From Leminorella grimontii ATCC 33999 = DSM 5078 (GTDB lineage Bacteria; Pseudomonadota; Gammaproteobacteria; Enterobacterales; Enterobacteriaceae): a stretch of 64,000 bases of DNA. Every line of letters begins with the position of its first letter. Within the stretch, counting starts at the first letter, position 1. Below the pieces are notes generated by a model. It searched no databases. It saw only the letters and a list, made by a program, of their open reading frames with translations, and was not told the DNA's origin. Below, in pieces: positions 7,687 to 17,547 of the stretch. Where the stretch lies: assembly GCF_000439085.1 (NCBI RefSeq), contig NZ_AUUA01000003.1, positions 124,001 to 188,000 on the forward strand. Direction: 5' to 3'. The translations under genes and the position numbers were made by a program.

Positions 7687-8844
7687 ATGAACGAAAACCC
7701 ACTGCTTGGACTCAGAGAACGCATTACCGCGCTTGACCTGCAACTGCTGGAACTGCTGGCGCAGCGCCGCAGCCTGGCGCTGGACGTAGCCCGCACCAAA
7801 CAGGCCACCCATCTACCGATCCGTGATAAGGAACGCGAGCGCGCGCTGCTTGGCCGCCTGGTTGAAGAAGGCAAAAAGCACAGCCTGGACGGGCACTACA
7901 TTACCCGCGTATTTCAGCTGATCATTGAAGACTCCGTACTGACGCAGCAGGCGCTCCTGCAGCAGTTTATCAATCAGGACAAGCTCAGCACCGCCAGAAT
8001 TGCCTTTCTCGGCCCCAAGGGCTCCTACTCGCATCTGGCCGCTCGCCAATACGCCGCCCGCTACTTTGACGGCCTCGTCGAATGCGGATGCAGCCGATTC
8101 GACGACATCTTTAAGCTGGTTGAAACCGGCCAGGCAGACTACGGCGTGCTGCCTATCGAAAACACCAGCTCAGGATCGATTAATGAAGTCTACGATCTCC
8201 TGCAGTCCACCAGCCTGTTTATCGTCGGCGAACTGACCAACCCGATTAACCACTGCCTGCTCAGCGCGGTAGAGACGACGCTCGATCAAGTCACCACCCT
8301 CTACAGTCACCCGCAGCCTTTCCAGCAGTGCACCCAGTACCTGAGCGGCTTCCCCGATTGGAAAATCGAATACTGCGAGAGCACCTCTGCCGCCATGGAA
8401 AAAGTCGCAAGCCTCAAGTCGCCGCACGCGGTCGCCGTCGGCAGCGAGCCAGGGGGCGCGCTGTACCAACTTCAGGTATTGGAACACATACGGGCTAACC
8501 AAAAAGAAAACATCACCCGCTTTATCGTCGTTGCCCGTAAGCCCATTGAGGTCGCCGCGCAAATACCGGCCAAGACCACTCTAATCATGGCGACCGGCCA
8601 GCAGTCTGGTGCGCTGGTCGAGGCGCTGCTGGTGCTGCGTAAGCACAATATCGTGATGACCAAGCTGGAATCTCGCCCCATCAACGGCAATCCGTGGGAG
8701 GAGATGTTCTATATCGATATGCAGGCCAACCTGAACTCCATCGAAATGCAGGGCGCATTGGAAGACCTGCGCCCAATTACGCGCTCGGTCAAAGTGCTTG
8801 GCTGCTTCCCGAGCGAGAACGTCGTCCCCGTTTCCCTCGAATAG
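7687..8844 (+). CDS. pheA: Bifunctional chorismate mutase / prephenate dehydratase (P-protein)
   Basis: Converts chorismate to prephenate and then to phenylpyruvate for phenylalanine synthesis. The 385 residues hold an AroQ chorismate mutase domain (about 1-90, [23 protein letters not shown]), a prephenate dehydratase domain (about 105-285, with [17 protein letters not shown] and the catalytic Thr in IENTSSGS) and a C-terminal ACT domain for Phe feedback (about 300-385, containing the ESRP segment as [19 protein letters not shown]). Start and length agree with E. coli (386). It is controlled by the pheL attenuator. tyrA is not adjacent here; it lies 35 kb away. Confidence 0.98.
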   Translation: MNENPLLGLRERITALDLQLLELLAQRRSLALDVARTKQATHLPIRDKERERALLGRLVEEGKKHSLDGHYITRVFQLIIEDSVLTQQALLQQFINQDKLSTARIAFLGPKGSYSHLAARQYAARYFDGLVECGCSRFDDIFKLVETGQADYGVLPIENTSSGSINEVYDLLQSTSLFIVGELTNPINHCLLSAVETTLDQVTTLYSHPQPFQQCTQYLSGFPDWKIEYCESTSAAMEKVASLKSPHAVAVGSEPGGALYQLQVLEHIRANQKENITRFIVVARKPIEVAAQIPAKTTLIMATGQQSGALVEALLVLRKHNIVMTKLESRPINGNPWEEMFYIDMQANLNSIEMQGALEDLRPITRSVKVLGCFPSENVVPVSLE

Positions 8845-8862
8845 CCTCTTTAAGCCCCAACG

Positions 8863-8902
8863 TCGCTTAACTTCGGCCTCTTTTGAGGTCTGAGGTTAAG
8901 CG
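8863..8902 (+). terminator. Hairpin after pheA, possible terminator
   Basis: Long imperfect hairpin: TCGCTTAAC and GGCCTC pair with GAGGTC and GGTTAAGCGA. The tail TTCCCCTTCC is only moderately T-rich, so the call is tentative. Confidence 0.5.
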
Positions 8903-8904
8903 AT

Positions 8905-9491
8905 TCCCCTTCCCTCCACCTACCTTCCTGACAGCAAACTTAAACGACCTTGAACATCCAAGACGCCGCCCCTCGATCGCTTCCCAATCAATACTATTTC
9001 CCGGCTATATTTATAAACAAGAAATAATTAAAAATTACACCTACATTTAACAAAGAAGAAATAATAAACAGCAACAACCGTTTTATTTACGAAAAAATAA
9101 CGAATATGGATATATTTATTCGATATTAAAGAAAGCAGTAATTCTATATACCCCAAGCATCTCGATCTCATAATCTATATGTCACGCATAGAAAAAACAA
9201 AAAAGATATAAATAGCAAAACAATTAGATTAAAAATCTAAATGACAAATTTGGACAAACTAAAATGTTGATCAAAGCCAAAATATTGGTAGCATCATCGA
9301 ACGAGCATTAGCTTATTAAATTTAAGTTAATGCCTAAAAAACCCTATAAATGACTACGTATGGCATAGCAGAAGGCTAAACCGGTAACGGCTGAGCGCTC
9401 TGTATTACAGCCATGCCAGACATATAAGAAAACCGGAATTATTATCCCCTCTTTTATTTTAAGAGTGAACATATACAAGGAACGCTTTGTC
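8905..9491. other. AT-rich intergenic region before the autotransporter
   Basis: About 590 bp without a convincing gene on either strand. From 8990 on it is strongly AT-rich compared with the surroundings, the kind of DNA bound by H-NS. It must hold the autotransporter promoter, but I cannot point to clear -35/-10 boxes. A ribosome site AAGGA precedes the ATG at 9492. Confidence 0.6.
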
Positions 9492-12092
9492 ATGGATAAA
9501 GATAAAATTCGCATTTCTACCATCGCACTCTCTATTTCAATACTTCTAGGAACGCTCCCTTCTATTGCTTTGGCTGATTATTCTCCTGCGGCCCAAGACG
9601 ATCTCACGATTAACAACAGTGAAAACGTGACTCTTGACGCAACGACAAACGCAACGGGCGATTGGGACCACCTTTATCGCATTATCATTGGCGCCGATGT
9701 TTCCGCACCTTCAGCAACCAACAGCGGCTCGCTAACCATCAGCGGAGGCCGCGCAGTCAGCGGATTTAGCGGCTATATCGGCGCTGGATCAGGTTCTACG
9801 GGCTCGCTGACCATCAGCGGCGCAGGATCGTCTTTAACGCTAGTCGACGCCAATGATAGAAACAATAACGTCCTCATGCCGAGTATCCGTCTGGGCACTT
9901 CCGGCGGCCAGGGGGAACTCACGGTTGAGAACGGCGGTTACCTCTATTCTGAAGACACCCTGGAAGCTGGCTATCTTCAAAACAGTACGGGCATCGTCAA
10001 CGTCAGCACCGGTGGCCATGTAGAAGTGCTTCGCTCAATGACCATCGGCGCGCAGGGCATAGGCAGGCTCAACGTCACCAACGCCGGTAAGGTTACCGTC
10101 GGTACGGCAGGCCAGATGCTGATCGCCTTTGAGAATGGTTCAGAGGGGCACGTCGTAGTCAGCGGACAGAATTCTGAGCTCACCGTCGGACGTCTCATTT
10201 TTGTGGGATCCAACCTGGCCGGCGCCGATTCAGTAGGTACGCTGACCATCAACAACGGCGGCGTCGTTAACGTCAACGCCGCTGCGGGTACGGCGAGCAT
10301 GGGATTTGGCTACAACAATATCAGCACCGGCATACTCAATATCGGCGCCGCTGCGGGTCAGTCTGCCGTTCAGGCGGGTACGCTTAACGCGGAAAATATC
10401 ATTATCGGCCAAAAGGGCGTTATCAACTTTAACCACACCGACGGTGACTATGAGTTCGCCTCTAACACCAGGGGGAACGGCAGCCTGGAGCATCGCGGCG
10501 CAAACAGCGTAACCAGACTAACGGGAACTCATCAGTATACCGGAAGCACCACCGTTTATGACGGTACGCTTCAAGCGGGTTCAAACACGGCGTTCAGCAG
10601 CGCGTCCGTCTTTAACGTTCAAACGGCAGGAACGCTCGATCTTAACGGATTCGACCAGACCCTCTCCTCGCTTAACCTTGCCGGTACCCTGACGTTCCAG
10701 CGGGAATACGCCGGAGCGGGAAGCTTTACTCCAGTAACGCTTAGCGTAAGCGACTTTGTCGGTAACGGAGGAACGATCGTCTTTAATACCGAACTAAACG
10801 AAGACGCCTCTCTGACGGACAAACTGAACGTTACGGGCAACGCCTCCGGTACGGCCTTCGTCGCCGTTAAAAACGCAGGCGGCCTCGGCACTCAAACGCT
10901 GGAAGGGATTGAGTTAATCAGCATTGCGGGTAACTCCGACGCTACCTTTACGCAGCAGGGGCGTATTGTCGCCGGCGCTTACGAATACCGTCTCGAAAAG
11001 GGATCGAGCACCAACGATAAGAACTGGTACCTGACCAGCACTTATTCACCGGCGCCAGAGCCTACGCCCGATCCGGATCCGACACCGACTCCCACGCCAA
11101 CTCCCAGCGATGACGACCAGCACGTTTATCGCCCGGAAGCAGGCAGCTATCTGGCCAACAACGCGGCGGCCAATACCCTGTTTATCACCCGATTGCATGA
11201 CCGTCTGGGCGAAACTCAGTATACCGATGCCCTGACCGGCGAAAAGAAAGTCACCAGCCTGTGGATGCGCCACGTCGGCGGCCACAACGGCTTTAAAGAC
11301 GGCAGCGAGCAGCTAAAAACCACCAGCAACCGCTACGTCGCACAGCTCGGCGGCGACGTTGCTCAGTGGAGCCGAAACGGGCTTGACCGCTGGCACCTGG
11401 GCGTTATGGGCGGCTATGCCAACAATCGCAGCAAGACCCACTCTGACGTGACCGACCACACCTCTCGCGGCCACAGCACCGGCTACAGCGCGGGTCTGTA
11501 CGGCACTTGGTATGCCAATGCAGAAGACAAGTCAGGTCTGTACGTCGACACCTGGGCACTCTATAACTGGTTCGATAACCGCGTAGAGGGCGAAGGGCTG
11601 TCTGCCGAGAAGTATTCTTCCAAGGGCGTCACGGCTTCGGTAGAAAGCGGATATACCTTCAAGCTGGGGCAGACCCAAAACGCCAGCTACTGGCTGCAGC
11701 CCAAAGCCCAGGTTATCTGGATGGACGTTAAAGCGGATGACCATACCGAAAGCAACGGAACGCGAGTACAGGACGACTCGGCGGGCAACGTGATGACGCG
11801 CCTGGGCCTTCGCGCTTCCATGATGGGCCACAGCGAGCAGGATAACGGTAAGGGCAGAGAATTCCAGCCGTTTATTGAAGCAAACTGGCTGCACAACACC
11901 CGCAACGCGACGGTCAAAATGAACGAAACGCGCGACGAGCAAAAAGGCGCTAAAAACGTCGGGGAGATTAAGCTCGGCGTTGAAGGCATGATGTCTCCGC
12001 GCTTCACGGTGTGGGGGAACGTGGGCCAGCAGCTCGGCGACGCCGGCTACAGCGACACCTCCGCCACTCTGGGGATGAAGTACAGCTTCTAA
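9492..12092 (+). CDS. Autotransporter (type Va secretion) with beta-helical passenger
   Basis: An 866-residue outer-membrane autotransporter. It has a signal peptide MDKDKIRISTIALSISILLG ending near ALA-D. The passenger (to about 515) is built of repeats such as GSLTISG and GELTVENGG, typical of a right-handed beta-helix. A Pro/Asp/Thr-rich linker (PEPTPDPDPTPTPTP, about residue 520) follows, and then a C-terminal 12-strand barrel domain of about 280 residues ending KYSF, with the terminal Phe expected for BAM recognition. The barrel resembles the AIDA/IcsA/pertactin group. ATG 9492 is chosen over GTG 9465 because it places the signal peptide normally. Adhesin or biofilm roles are usual in the family, but this substrate is unknown. 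Confidence 0.92.
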   Translation: MDKDKIRISTIALSISILLGTLPSIALADYSPAAQDDLTINNSENVTLDATTNATGDWDHLYRIIIGADVSAPSATNSGSLTISGGRAVSGFSGYIGAGSGSTGSLTISGAGSSLTLVDANDRNNNVLMPSIRLGTSGGQGELTVENGGYLYSEDTLEAGYLQNSTGIVNVSTGGHVEVLRSMTIGAQGIGRLNVTNAGKVTVGTAGQMLIAFENGSEGHVVVSGQNSELTVGRLIFVGSNLAGADSVGTLTINNGGVVNVNAAAGTASMGFGYNNISTGILNIGAAAGQSAVQAGTLNAENIIIGQKGVINFNHTDGDYEFASNTRGNGSLEHRGANSVTRLTGTHQYTGSTTVYDGTLQAGSNTAFSSASVFNVQTAGTLDLNGFDQTLSSLNLAGTLTFQREYAGAGSFTPVTLSVSDFVGNGGTIVFNTELNEDASLTDKLNVTGNASGTAFVAVKNAGGLGTQTLEGIELISIAGNSDATFTQQGRIVAGAYEYRLEKGSSTNDKNWYLTSTYSPAPEPTPDPDPTPTPTPTPSDDDQHVYRPEAGSYLANNAAANTLFITRLHDRLGETQYTDALTGEKKVTSLWMRHVGGHNGFKDGSEQLKTTSNRYVAQLGGDVAQWSRNGLDRWHLGVMGGYANNRSKTHSDVTDHTSRGHSTGYSAGLYGTWYANAEDKSGLYVDTWALYNWFDNRVEGEGLSAEKYSSKGVTASVESGYTFKLGQTQNASYWLQPKAQVIWMDVKADDHTESNGTRVQDDSAGNVMTRLGLRASMMGHSEQDNGKGREFQPFIEANWLHNTRNATVKMNETRDEQKGAKNVGEIKLGVEGMMSPRFTVWGNVGQQLGDAGYSDTSATLGMKYSF

Positions 12093-12114
12093 TTTCCACC
12101 TTTCCTATTAACCT

Positions 12115-12144
12115 TAGCGGCGCCCAATCGGGTGCCGCTACTTT
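12115..12144 (+). terminator. Intrinsic terminator of the autotransporter gene
   Basis: TAGCGGC-GCCC, loop AATC, GGG(T)GCCGCTA at 12115-12140, then CTTTTGCT. It sits between the convergent autotransporter and sigma-54 activator genes and may serve both. Confidence 0.75.
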
Positions 12145-12146
12145 TG

Positions 12147-14015
12147 CTACTCCAGCTCCTTTGTCTTTCTCCACAGCGTAGAAGGACTAATGCCTAAAAT
12201 CGCTGATGCCTTTACTCTGTCCCCCGCCGTTAACGCCATAACCTCCCTGATAAGGTGCTGCTCGTTCTTCCTGAGCAAGTCGGTGGCATCCGCATCAATC
12301 GCAAGAGAAGCTGATGCAGAGGCGTCTGAACGCGCCATCTTCCCATAGCGGTACAGATCCTCACGGTCGACAACGTCTCGCTCCGCCAGAACCAGCAGCC
12401 GATAGACAACCGCCTGAAGCTCGCGAACGTTGCCCGGCCAGGCGTATTCTTTAAGGCAGACAATCGCGGCGTCGGTAAAGGAGAGCTCTCGGCCGCTTTG
12501 CGCCAACAGCGCGTAGATAATCGCCATCACGTCGTCACGCCTTTCGCAGAGGCCCGGCAGATTGAGATTAAGTATGTTGATTCGGTAAAAGAGGTCCTCC
12601 CTGAACGCCCCGCTCACAACCAGCGGCGACAGGTCCTTATTGCTGGCCGTAATGAGCCTGAAGTCAGTGCTGATTAGCGACTCACCGCCCAATCGCGTAA
12701 ACGACTTTTCTTGCAGTACGCGCAGAAGCTTAATCTGGACGGACAGCGGCGCTTCGCTGATTTCATCGATAAACACCGTGCCGTTGCGGGCAAGCTCGAA
12801 AATGCCGACCTTTCCCCCCTTACGCGCGCTGGTAAAGGCGCCGTCAACGTAGCCAAACAGTTCGCTTTCCAGAATGCTTTCCGGCAGCGCCGCACAGTTT
12901 ATCGCAATAAACGGCTCATTTTTGCGCGCGCTTTCACCGTGTATGCTCTGGGCGAACAGCTCCTTGCCGGTCCCCGTTTCGCCATAGATGTGCACGGGGA
13001 AATCAAATTTCGCATAGGTCTTCGCCAGGTCGACGGCGTGCATCAAGGGCTTTGACGAGCCAACGATGTCAGAAAAGCCGTACTTCACCAAAAAGCTTTT
13101 CGGCGACAGCTTTCCGCCCGCTTTACCGTTAAGTATGAAAGCGCTGTCCGAGCGGTTGCCCGATAAAATGGTGTAGAAGTTCTGCCTGTTCTTAACGTGC
13201 CTGAGGTTTAAAAATACGGTTTCACCGTGAATTTCAACGGGGTGATCCTTAAGCTCAACCTCATTGATGATGCTGTTATGAATTGGCTCAAAATGAGGTT
13301 TTCTAAATATGTTTTCGCCAGCATTACACTTAAAAATATCGACGCCCTTGGCGTTGATTCGCTTAATTTCTCCCGACTCATCAATACATAAAATGCCTTC
13401 GCGAGTCTGGTTCAGCGCCGCGTTGGAAATCAGCAGCTTCTCGTTTTCTTCCCGAATGTATTTCAGAAAGCTGAAGGCCTCGTTAAGCGCCTGCTCGATA
13501 GAGATATTATCCGTATCCCCCATCACGACGCCGAGGCCGTACTTTTTCGCCTTCTCCGCTACGGTAAGCCCGCCGATAACCAGCCGATAGTTCTCTTCCG
13601 ACAGCTGCCTGATAACGTTTTCAATGTCGGCGTGGTTATACACCTGACATATTTTAAACTCCTCGTTCGTCAGGCTCTGATAGTGCTTAAGCATGTCGCA
13701 AAACCTCGGAAAGCCGACGGCTGCGATCTTATGGGACTTCTCCCTCGCCTCTTTAAGCGTCCGGTAGATGCCATAAAAATTATGCGATATCTCGACGATG
13801 GGGATACTGACGTTGTTTCTCAGGAGATCGGCCGTTCCGCCCCGGCTGATGATTATTTTGGTGCCGTTTTTTATTAACTCATTCGCTTTATCAAGAACGT
13901 CAAAATAATTGAGCTCATAAACCGGGATCTGAAGCTTTCTCTCGGCAAGCAGCGTAGAAATGCGCTGCGTGATCCTCAGAGAAACCGAGAATATGACAAT
14001 TTCATTTTTACCCAT
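12147..14015 (-). CDS. Sigma-54-dependent activator with PrpR-type N-terminal sensor
   Basis: A 622-residue enhancer-binding protein. It begins with a PrpR_N sensor domain (about 1-180, including ISRGGTADLLRNN). A PAS-like domain (about 195-290, LNQTREGILCIDESGEI) and the AAA+ module (about 315-540) follow, with Walker A GETGTGKE, Walker B GTVFIDEIS and the sigma-54 contact loop. The Fis-type HTH is at the end (KASAILGISPSTLWRKTKE). The contact loop reads GAFTSA instead of the canonical GAFTGA. A terminator separates it from the adjacent operon, so it has its own transcript. The operon next to it has a -24/-12 promoter, so it is very likely its regulator. The inducer is unknown. Confidence 0.93.
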   Translation of the reverse strand: MGKNEIVIFSVSLRITQRISTLLAERKLQIPVYELNYFDVLDKANELIKNGTKIIISRGGTADLLRNNVSIPIVEISHNFYGIYRTLKEAREKSHKIAAVGFPRFCDMLKHYQSLTNEEFKICQVYNHADIENVIRQLSEENYRLVIGGLTVAEKAKKYGLGVVMGDTDNISIEQALNEAFSFLKYIREENEKLLISNAALNQTREGILCIDESGEIKRINAKGVDIFKCNAGENIFRKPHFEPIHNSIINEVELKDHPVEIHGETVFLNLRHVKNRQNFYTILSGNRSDSAFILNGKAGGKLSPKSFLVKYGFSDIVGSSKPLMHAVDLAKTYAKFDFPVHIYGETGTGKELFAQSIHGESARKNEPFIAINCAALPESILESELFGYVDGAFTSARKGGKVGIFELARNGTVFIDEISEAPLSVQIKLLRVLQEKSFTRLGGESLISTDFRLITASNKDLSPLVVSGAFREDLFYRINILNLNLPGLCERRDDVMAIIYALLAQSGRELSFTDAAIVCLKEYAWPGNVRELQAVVYRLLVLAERDVVDREDLYRYGKMARSDASASASLAIDADATDLLRKNEQHLIREVMALTAGDRVKASAILGISPSTLWRKTKELE

Positions 14016-14136
14016 GGCCAGTCCAACGTTTATCCATCAACTTTAACTCGACCAGATAGTATCATCCCCACGATCCCGCCTGCGTCGGCAGCGTGTAAAA
14101 GTGTGATGAGCGGGGATAAAGAATCGGGGAAGCCAT

Positions 14137-14162
14137 AAAAAAGCCGCAGTTTTACCTGCGGC
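14137..14162 (-). terminator. Intrinsic terminator of the sigma-54 operon
   Basis: On the minus strand GCCGCAG, loop GTAAAA, CTGCGGC, then TTTTTTAT. It lies 13 bases past the amidohydrolase stop and ends the four-gene operon before the activator gene. Confidence 0.9.
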
Positions 14163-14174
14163 ACAATAAAGAAA

Positions 14175-15338
14175 TTAGAAGCTAAATCTCCGATAAACTA
14201 TTTGGCCGTTGCACACGGTCGCGCAGTTGTCGAAATACTTATCCCCTTTCATGGTTTCTCCGACCGTATCTTCAAAAACGATATTTTCATGACGAACCTT
14301 CATAATGGAAATATCCGCAAAGGCGCCCGGCTTCAGCGTGCCGATTTCTCCGGCCATCTTCATCAATCGGGCCGGCGTCTGGGTCACAGCCCGAATAACG
14401 TCAATCAGGGGCATTCCCATGTTGTAGTACTTCGACATGATGAACGGCAGGCTGTAGACCTTATTGGTTCTCAGGCTGTTTCTGGTCGTTAAGTCCGTGC
14501 TTATCACGTCGGGCAGAAAGCCGTCTTCCATCGCCGCTCTGGCCACCTTAAAGTCAAAGTGGGCCACGCCGTTGGAACAGTCGAAAATAACGCCCCGCGC
14601 CTTGGCGGCTTTGACCGAATCATACAGCTTGCCCGAGTCGTCCAGTATCGTATGGCCGGTGCCGTGGAAGCAGTGGGCATAAACGTCCCCTTCCCTGAAG
14701 TGGCCGACCAGCTCGTCGGCGCTCATCAGCGAATCGGTCACGTGTACGCACAAAGAGACGTTCAGCGCATCAGCCAGCGCCCGCGTGGCAAGAAACGGAT
14801 CGGCGCTGTAGTTCCGGTTTTTAGCGATGTCCTGACTGTAGCGCAGCTTAAGGCCCAGCAGGTTTTCGCTATAGCGCTCAAACGTCGCTTTGATCCTTTC
14901 CACGTTGTAGTTGGCAGGGTTAGTATTTTCCAAATACCCGGTTGGGCCGCCGCCCAGCGTGGAGAGCCCCACGTTCACTACGTTTAGATAGCTCTTGATT
15001 TTCACCGTCGAAGGCGTAATCACCGAGTTAAAAAACGAGGGGTAGTTCGCCCAGCCGCTGCTTCCGGCGTCAACGATGCCGGTGACGCCGTTAGGAAGGC
15101 AAACTACGTCCGGATTGACACTAATCGGCGCGCCGCCGTGAAAAACGTGCGCATGAAAGTCAATCAGCCCCGGCAGCACCAGCGCGCCGTTTGCGTCAAT
15201 CACCGTTTCCACATCGGTTTCATCGCAGTCAGCCAGACTGACTATCCTGTTTGCCCGTACCCCGATGCTGCGGTTAGAAAAGGTTCCGCTCTCTACGTCG
15301 GCAACCAAACCGTTTTTAATCAAAATATCCAGTTTCAT
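14175..15338 (-). CDS. Amidohydrolase / deacetylase family metallohydrolase (dihydroorotase-like)
   Basis: A 387-residue member of the amidohydrolase superfamily, of the COG3964 type often misnamed dihydroorotase. The HxH metal motif is in LIDFHAHVFHGG. A candidate bridging Lys lies in LLGLKLRYS, later His residues in CVHVTDS and AHCFHGTGHT, and the catalytic Asp in VISTDLTTR. Some relatives hydrolyse N-acyl or O-acyl substrates (for example acetyl-mandelate); the substrate here is unknown. It is the last gene of the sigma-54 operon, 17 bp after the transporter. It most likely releases a carboxylic or amino acid product for the other enzymes. Confidence 0.88.
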   Translation of the reverse strand: MKLDILIKNGLVADVESGTFSNRSIGVRANRIVSLADCDETDVETVIDANGALVLPGLIDFHAHVFHGGAPISVNPDVVCLPNGVTGIVDAGSSGWANYPSFFNSVITPSTVKIKSYLNVVNVGLSTLGGGPTGYLENTNPANYNVERIKATFERYSENLLGLKLRYSQDIAKNRNYSADPFLATRALADALNVSLCVHVTDSLMSADELVGHFREGDVYAHCFHGTGHTILDDSGKLYDSVKAAKARGVIFDCSNGVAHFDFKVARAAMEDGFLPDVISTDLTTRNSLRTNKVYSLPFIMSKYYNMGMPLIDVIRAVTQTPARLMKMAGEIGTLKPGAFADISIMKVRHENIVFEDTVGETMKGDKYFDNCATVCNGQIVYRRFSF

Positions 15339-15355
15339 AAGGCATCCTTAAAACG

Positions 15356-16750
15356 TTAAATTCCAATCATCTTCCAGTACGGTATGCCGATGAGGAAGTA
15401 GACCAACACGTTGATGAGCACCATGATGGTGCCAAGCAGCCAGAACGTTTTTTGCGGCACGTATCCGCTTGAGAAGGTGAAGACCCCCGCGCCGTTGCCG
15501 TAGTGGGTAAGCAGCGCGCCATAGCCCGCAGAGAAGGCCAGCGAAAGCGCGACGTACATAGGGTGTGCTTGCGTCGTCATTCCCAGCGTGAACAGCACCG
15601 GATAGAAAGACACCACAAAGGCGCTGTTGGAAACAAAGAAGTAGCGCACCGCCAGGCTGATAAACACCAGCACGCCCAGCGCGCTAAGCTCACTCAGTTG
15701 GGAAAGATCGAGATAGTTTTTAATCAGCTCCACCAGGTAGACGTAGAAACCGCCCTTGGAAAGCGCTACCGCCGCGCCGTAAAACGCGCCGTACCATACG
15801 AAGGTTTGCCACGCGCTCTTTTCGCTAACCACGTCGTTCCAGCTCAGCACTTTAAACAGCAGTAGGCAGCCTAAAAACGCCAATCCGACGGGAATAAAGG
15901 CAATGCCCGTCAGCGAGCCTGTCATCCAGCCCAAAACGCCCAGCACGAAGAAGAGCATCAGCAGCTTTTCTTCACGCTTCACCGGCCCAAGCGCGGATAG
16001 CCCCTGATTTGCGATTTCAGCCACGTTGTCGATCTTTTTCAGTTCGGGCGCATAAAGCTTGTACATAATCAGCGGCGCGGCCAACAGGATAATGCCGGCG
16101 GGAACGATGGCGGCCTTGAACCAGACCATCCACTCGAGGTTTACCCCCATGATTTCGTTAGCAAGCGACACGGTGATCGAGTTAGTCGCCATGCCGGTCA
16201 AAAACAGCGACGAGGTGCCCATTGACACAACGTACATCAGGATAGTCAGGTAGGCGCCGATTTTGCGGCTGCCCTCTTCAGGCGTGGAGCCCAGCGCTTC
16301 GGCGATATTGCGGAAAATAGGATAGGTGATGCCGCCGGAGCGAGACATGTTGGAACCGGTCGCCGGCGCCAAAACGGTGTCGGTTACCATCATTAGATAG
16401 CCGAGCGTCAGCGTATTTTTTCCGTATTTTCTCAGCAACAAATAGGCGATTCGTTTACCCAGTCCGGTAATGACGAACGCCTTACAGATGATAAAGGCGC
16501 TGATGATAAACCATACCATCGGGCTGCCGAATCCGGCGAAAAGCAGGTTGGGAGAAATAAAGACCGAAGCGATGCCAAGAATAATGAGCATAATGACCGC
16601 ATCGGTAAATGGGCGTAAAACCAGCCCGCACAGCATCGCCAAATAAATGCCGACCATGTGCCACGTCTGGGCCGAAACGCCTTCGGGATTAGGTATAACC
16701 CAGAAAAGCACCGGAAATAAAATAATAGGTAAGAGTTTTAAATAGAACAT
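15356..16750 (-). CDS. SLC13/DASS-family anion transporter
   Basis: A 464-residue inner-membrane protein with about 11-12 hydrophobic segments. It has the two DASS sodium/carboxylate signatures: the first SNT-like element in MATNSITVS and the second in FVSNSAFVVSF. The family moves di- and tricarboxylates or sulfate with Na+ or in exchange. As the only transporter of the sigma-54 operon it should bring in the operon's anionic substrate. The start follows GGGTAACAACG with a modest ribosome site. The gap to the upstream RraA-like gene is 87 bp, the largest in the operon. Confidence 0.9.
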   Translation of the reverse strand: MFYLKLLPIILFPVLFWVIPNPEGVSAQTWHMVGIYLAMLCGLVLRPFTDAVIMLIILGIASVFISPNLLFAGFGSPMVWFIISAFIICKAFVITGLGKRIAYLLLRKYGKNTLTLGYLMMVTDTVLAPATGSNMSRSGGITYPIFRNIAEALGSTPEEGSRKIGAYLTILMYVVSMGTSSLFLTGMATNSITVSLANEIMGVNLEWMVWFKAAIVPAGIILLAAPLIMYKLYAPELKKIDNVAEIANQGLSALGPVKREEKLLMLFFVLGVLGWMTGSLTGIAFIPVGLAFLGCLLLFKVLSWNDVVSEKSAWQTFVWYGAFYGAAVALSKGGFYVYLVELIKNYLDLSQLSELSALGVLVFISLAVRYFFVSNSAFVVSFYPVLFTLGMTTQAHPMYVALSLAFSAGYGALLTHYGNGAGVFTFSSGYVPQKTFWLLGTIMVLINVLVYFLIGIPYWKMIGI

Positions 16751-16837
16751 CGTTGTTACCCTTTTTTGACAGCCATGCGCCGCCGTGCGGTTAGCATGGC
16801 TGATTATTATTTATGAGAATTTATAGAAAACGTGCAC

Positions 16838-17536
16838 TTAGCGATACACGTCGTCGATAACTTCAACGCCCTTTTCAATAAGCGACTTATTTACCCAAGC
16901 GCGGTTCGCCTTTCCGCTTTTTGCCGCTTCAACCTTGGAGGAGTCAAACTTCGCATACTCCGTCGCTGCCTCAAGCAGACCAGCGGCGTCGCTTAAAGGA
17001 ACAACGATAACGCCATCGGCGTCACCGATGATGAGATCGCCCGGACAAACGGCCACGCCGCCGACGGCAATCGGCGTATTCACCTCGCCCGGTCCCTCTT
17101 TGAAAGGGCCGGCCGGGTTGGAGCCGGTGGCGAAAAGGGGGAAGTCCATTTGTGACAGCGCGTCGATATCCCGTATCGGGCCGTCCAGCACGATGCCGGC
17201 GATCTTTTTATCGTAGTGCGCATAGGCCACCATGATTTCGCCCATCAGCGCACGCGAACGATCGCCTTCGTTTGAAACCACGATCACGTCATTTTCTCCC
17301 GCCATGTCCAGCGCGGCGTGCAGCATCAGGTTATCCCCGGCGCGAGCCTTTACGGTAATCGCATAGCCCGCCATTACCGGCGCCTTGGGCGATGAAATCC
17401 GCCGAATACCGTTGCCCAGTACGGCGATGCGGTTCATTTTGTCCGCTACGTTGGCGGCAGGAAGCGCTTTGTAACCCTCGATCAGTGCGAGATCAAACTC
17501 AGGGCGCTTGGTGAAGATTCGATTTCCAATCGTCAT
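16838..17536 (-). CDS. RraA-like aldolase / HMG-CHA aldolase family protein
   Basis: A 232-residue member of the RraA-like fold (Pfam aldolase-type, formerly Methyltransf_6). The family catalytic Arg-Asp pair is visible in VLDGPIRDID, and the phosphate/pyruvate loop lies around GEIMVAYA. Catalytic members cleave 4-hydroxy-4-methyl-2-oxoglutarate or 4-carboxy-4-hydroxy-2-oxoadipate, or decarboxylate oxaloacetate. The length and context argue against the RNase E regulator RraA itself (about 160 residues). It starts 11 bp after the dehydrogenase gene, so the two are cotranscribed. I infer a retro-aldol or decarboxylation step in the operon's pathway. Confidence 0.87.
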   Translation of the reverse strand: MTIGNRIFTKRPEFDLALIEGYKALPAANVADKMNRIAVLGNGIRRISSPKAPVMAGYAITVKARAGDNLMLHAALDMAGENDVIVVSNEGDRSRALMGEIMVAYAHYDKKIAGIVLDGPIRDIDALSQMDFPLFATGSNPAGPFKEGPGEVNTPIAVGGVAVCPGDLIIGDADGVIVVPLSDAAGLLEAATEYAKFDSSKVEAAKSGKANRAWVNKSLIEKGVEVIDDVYR

Positions 17537-17547
17537 TTTTATTCTCC

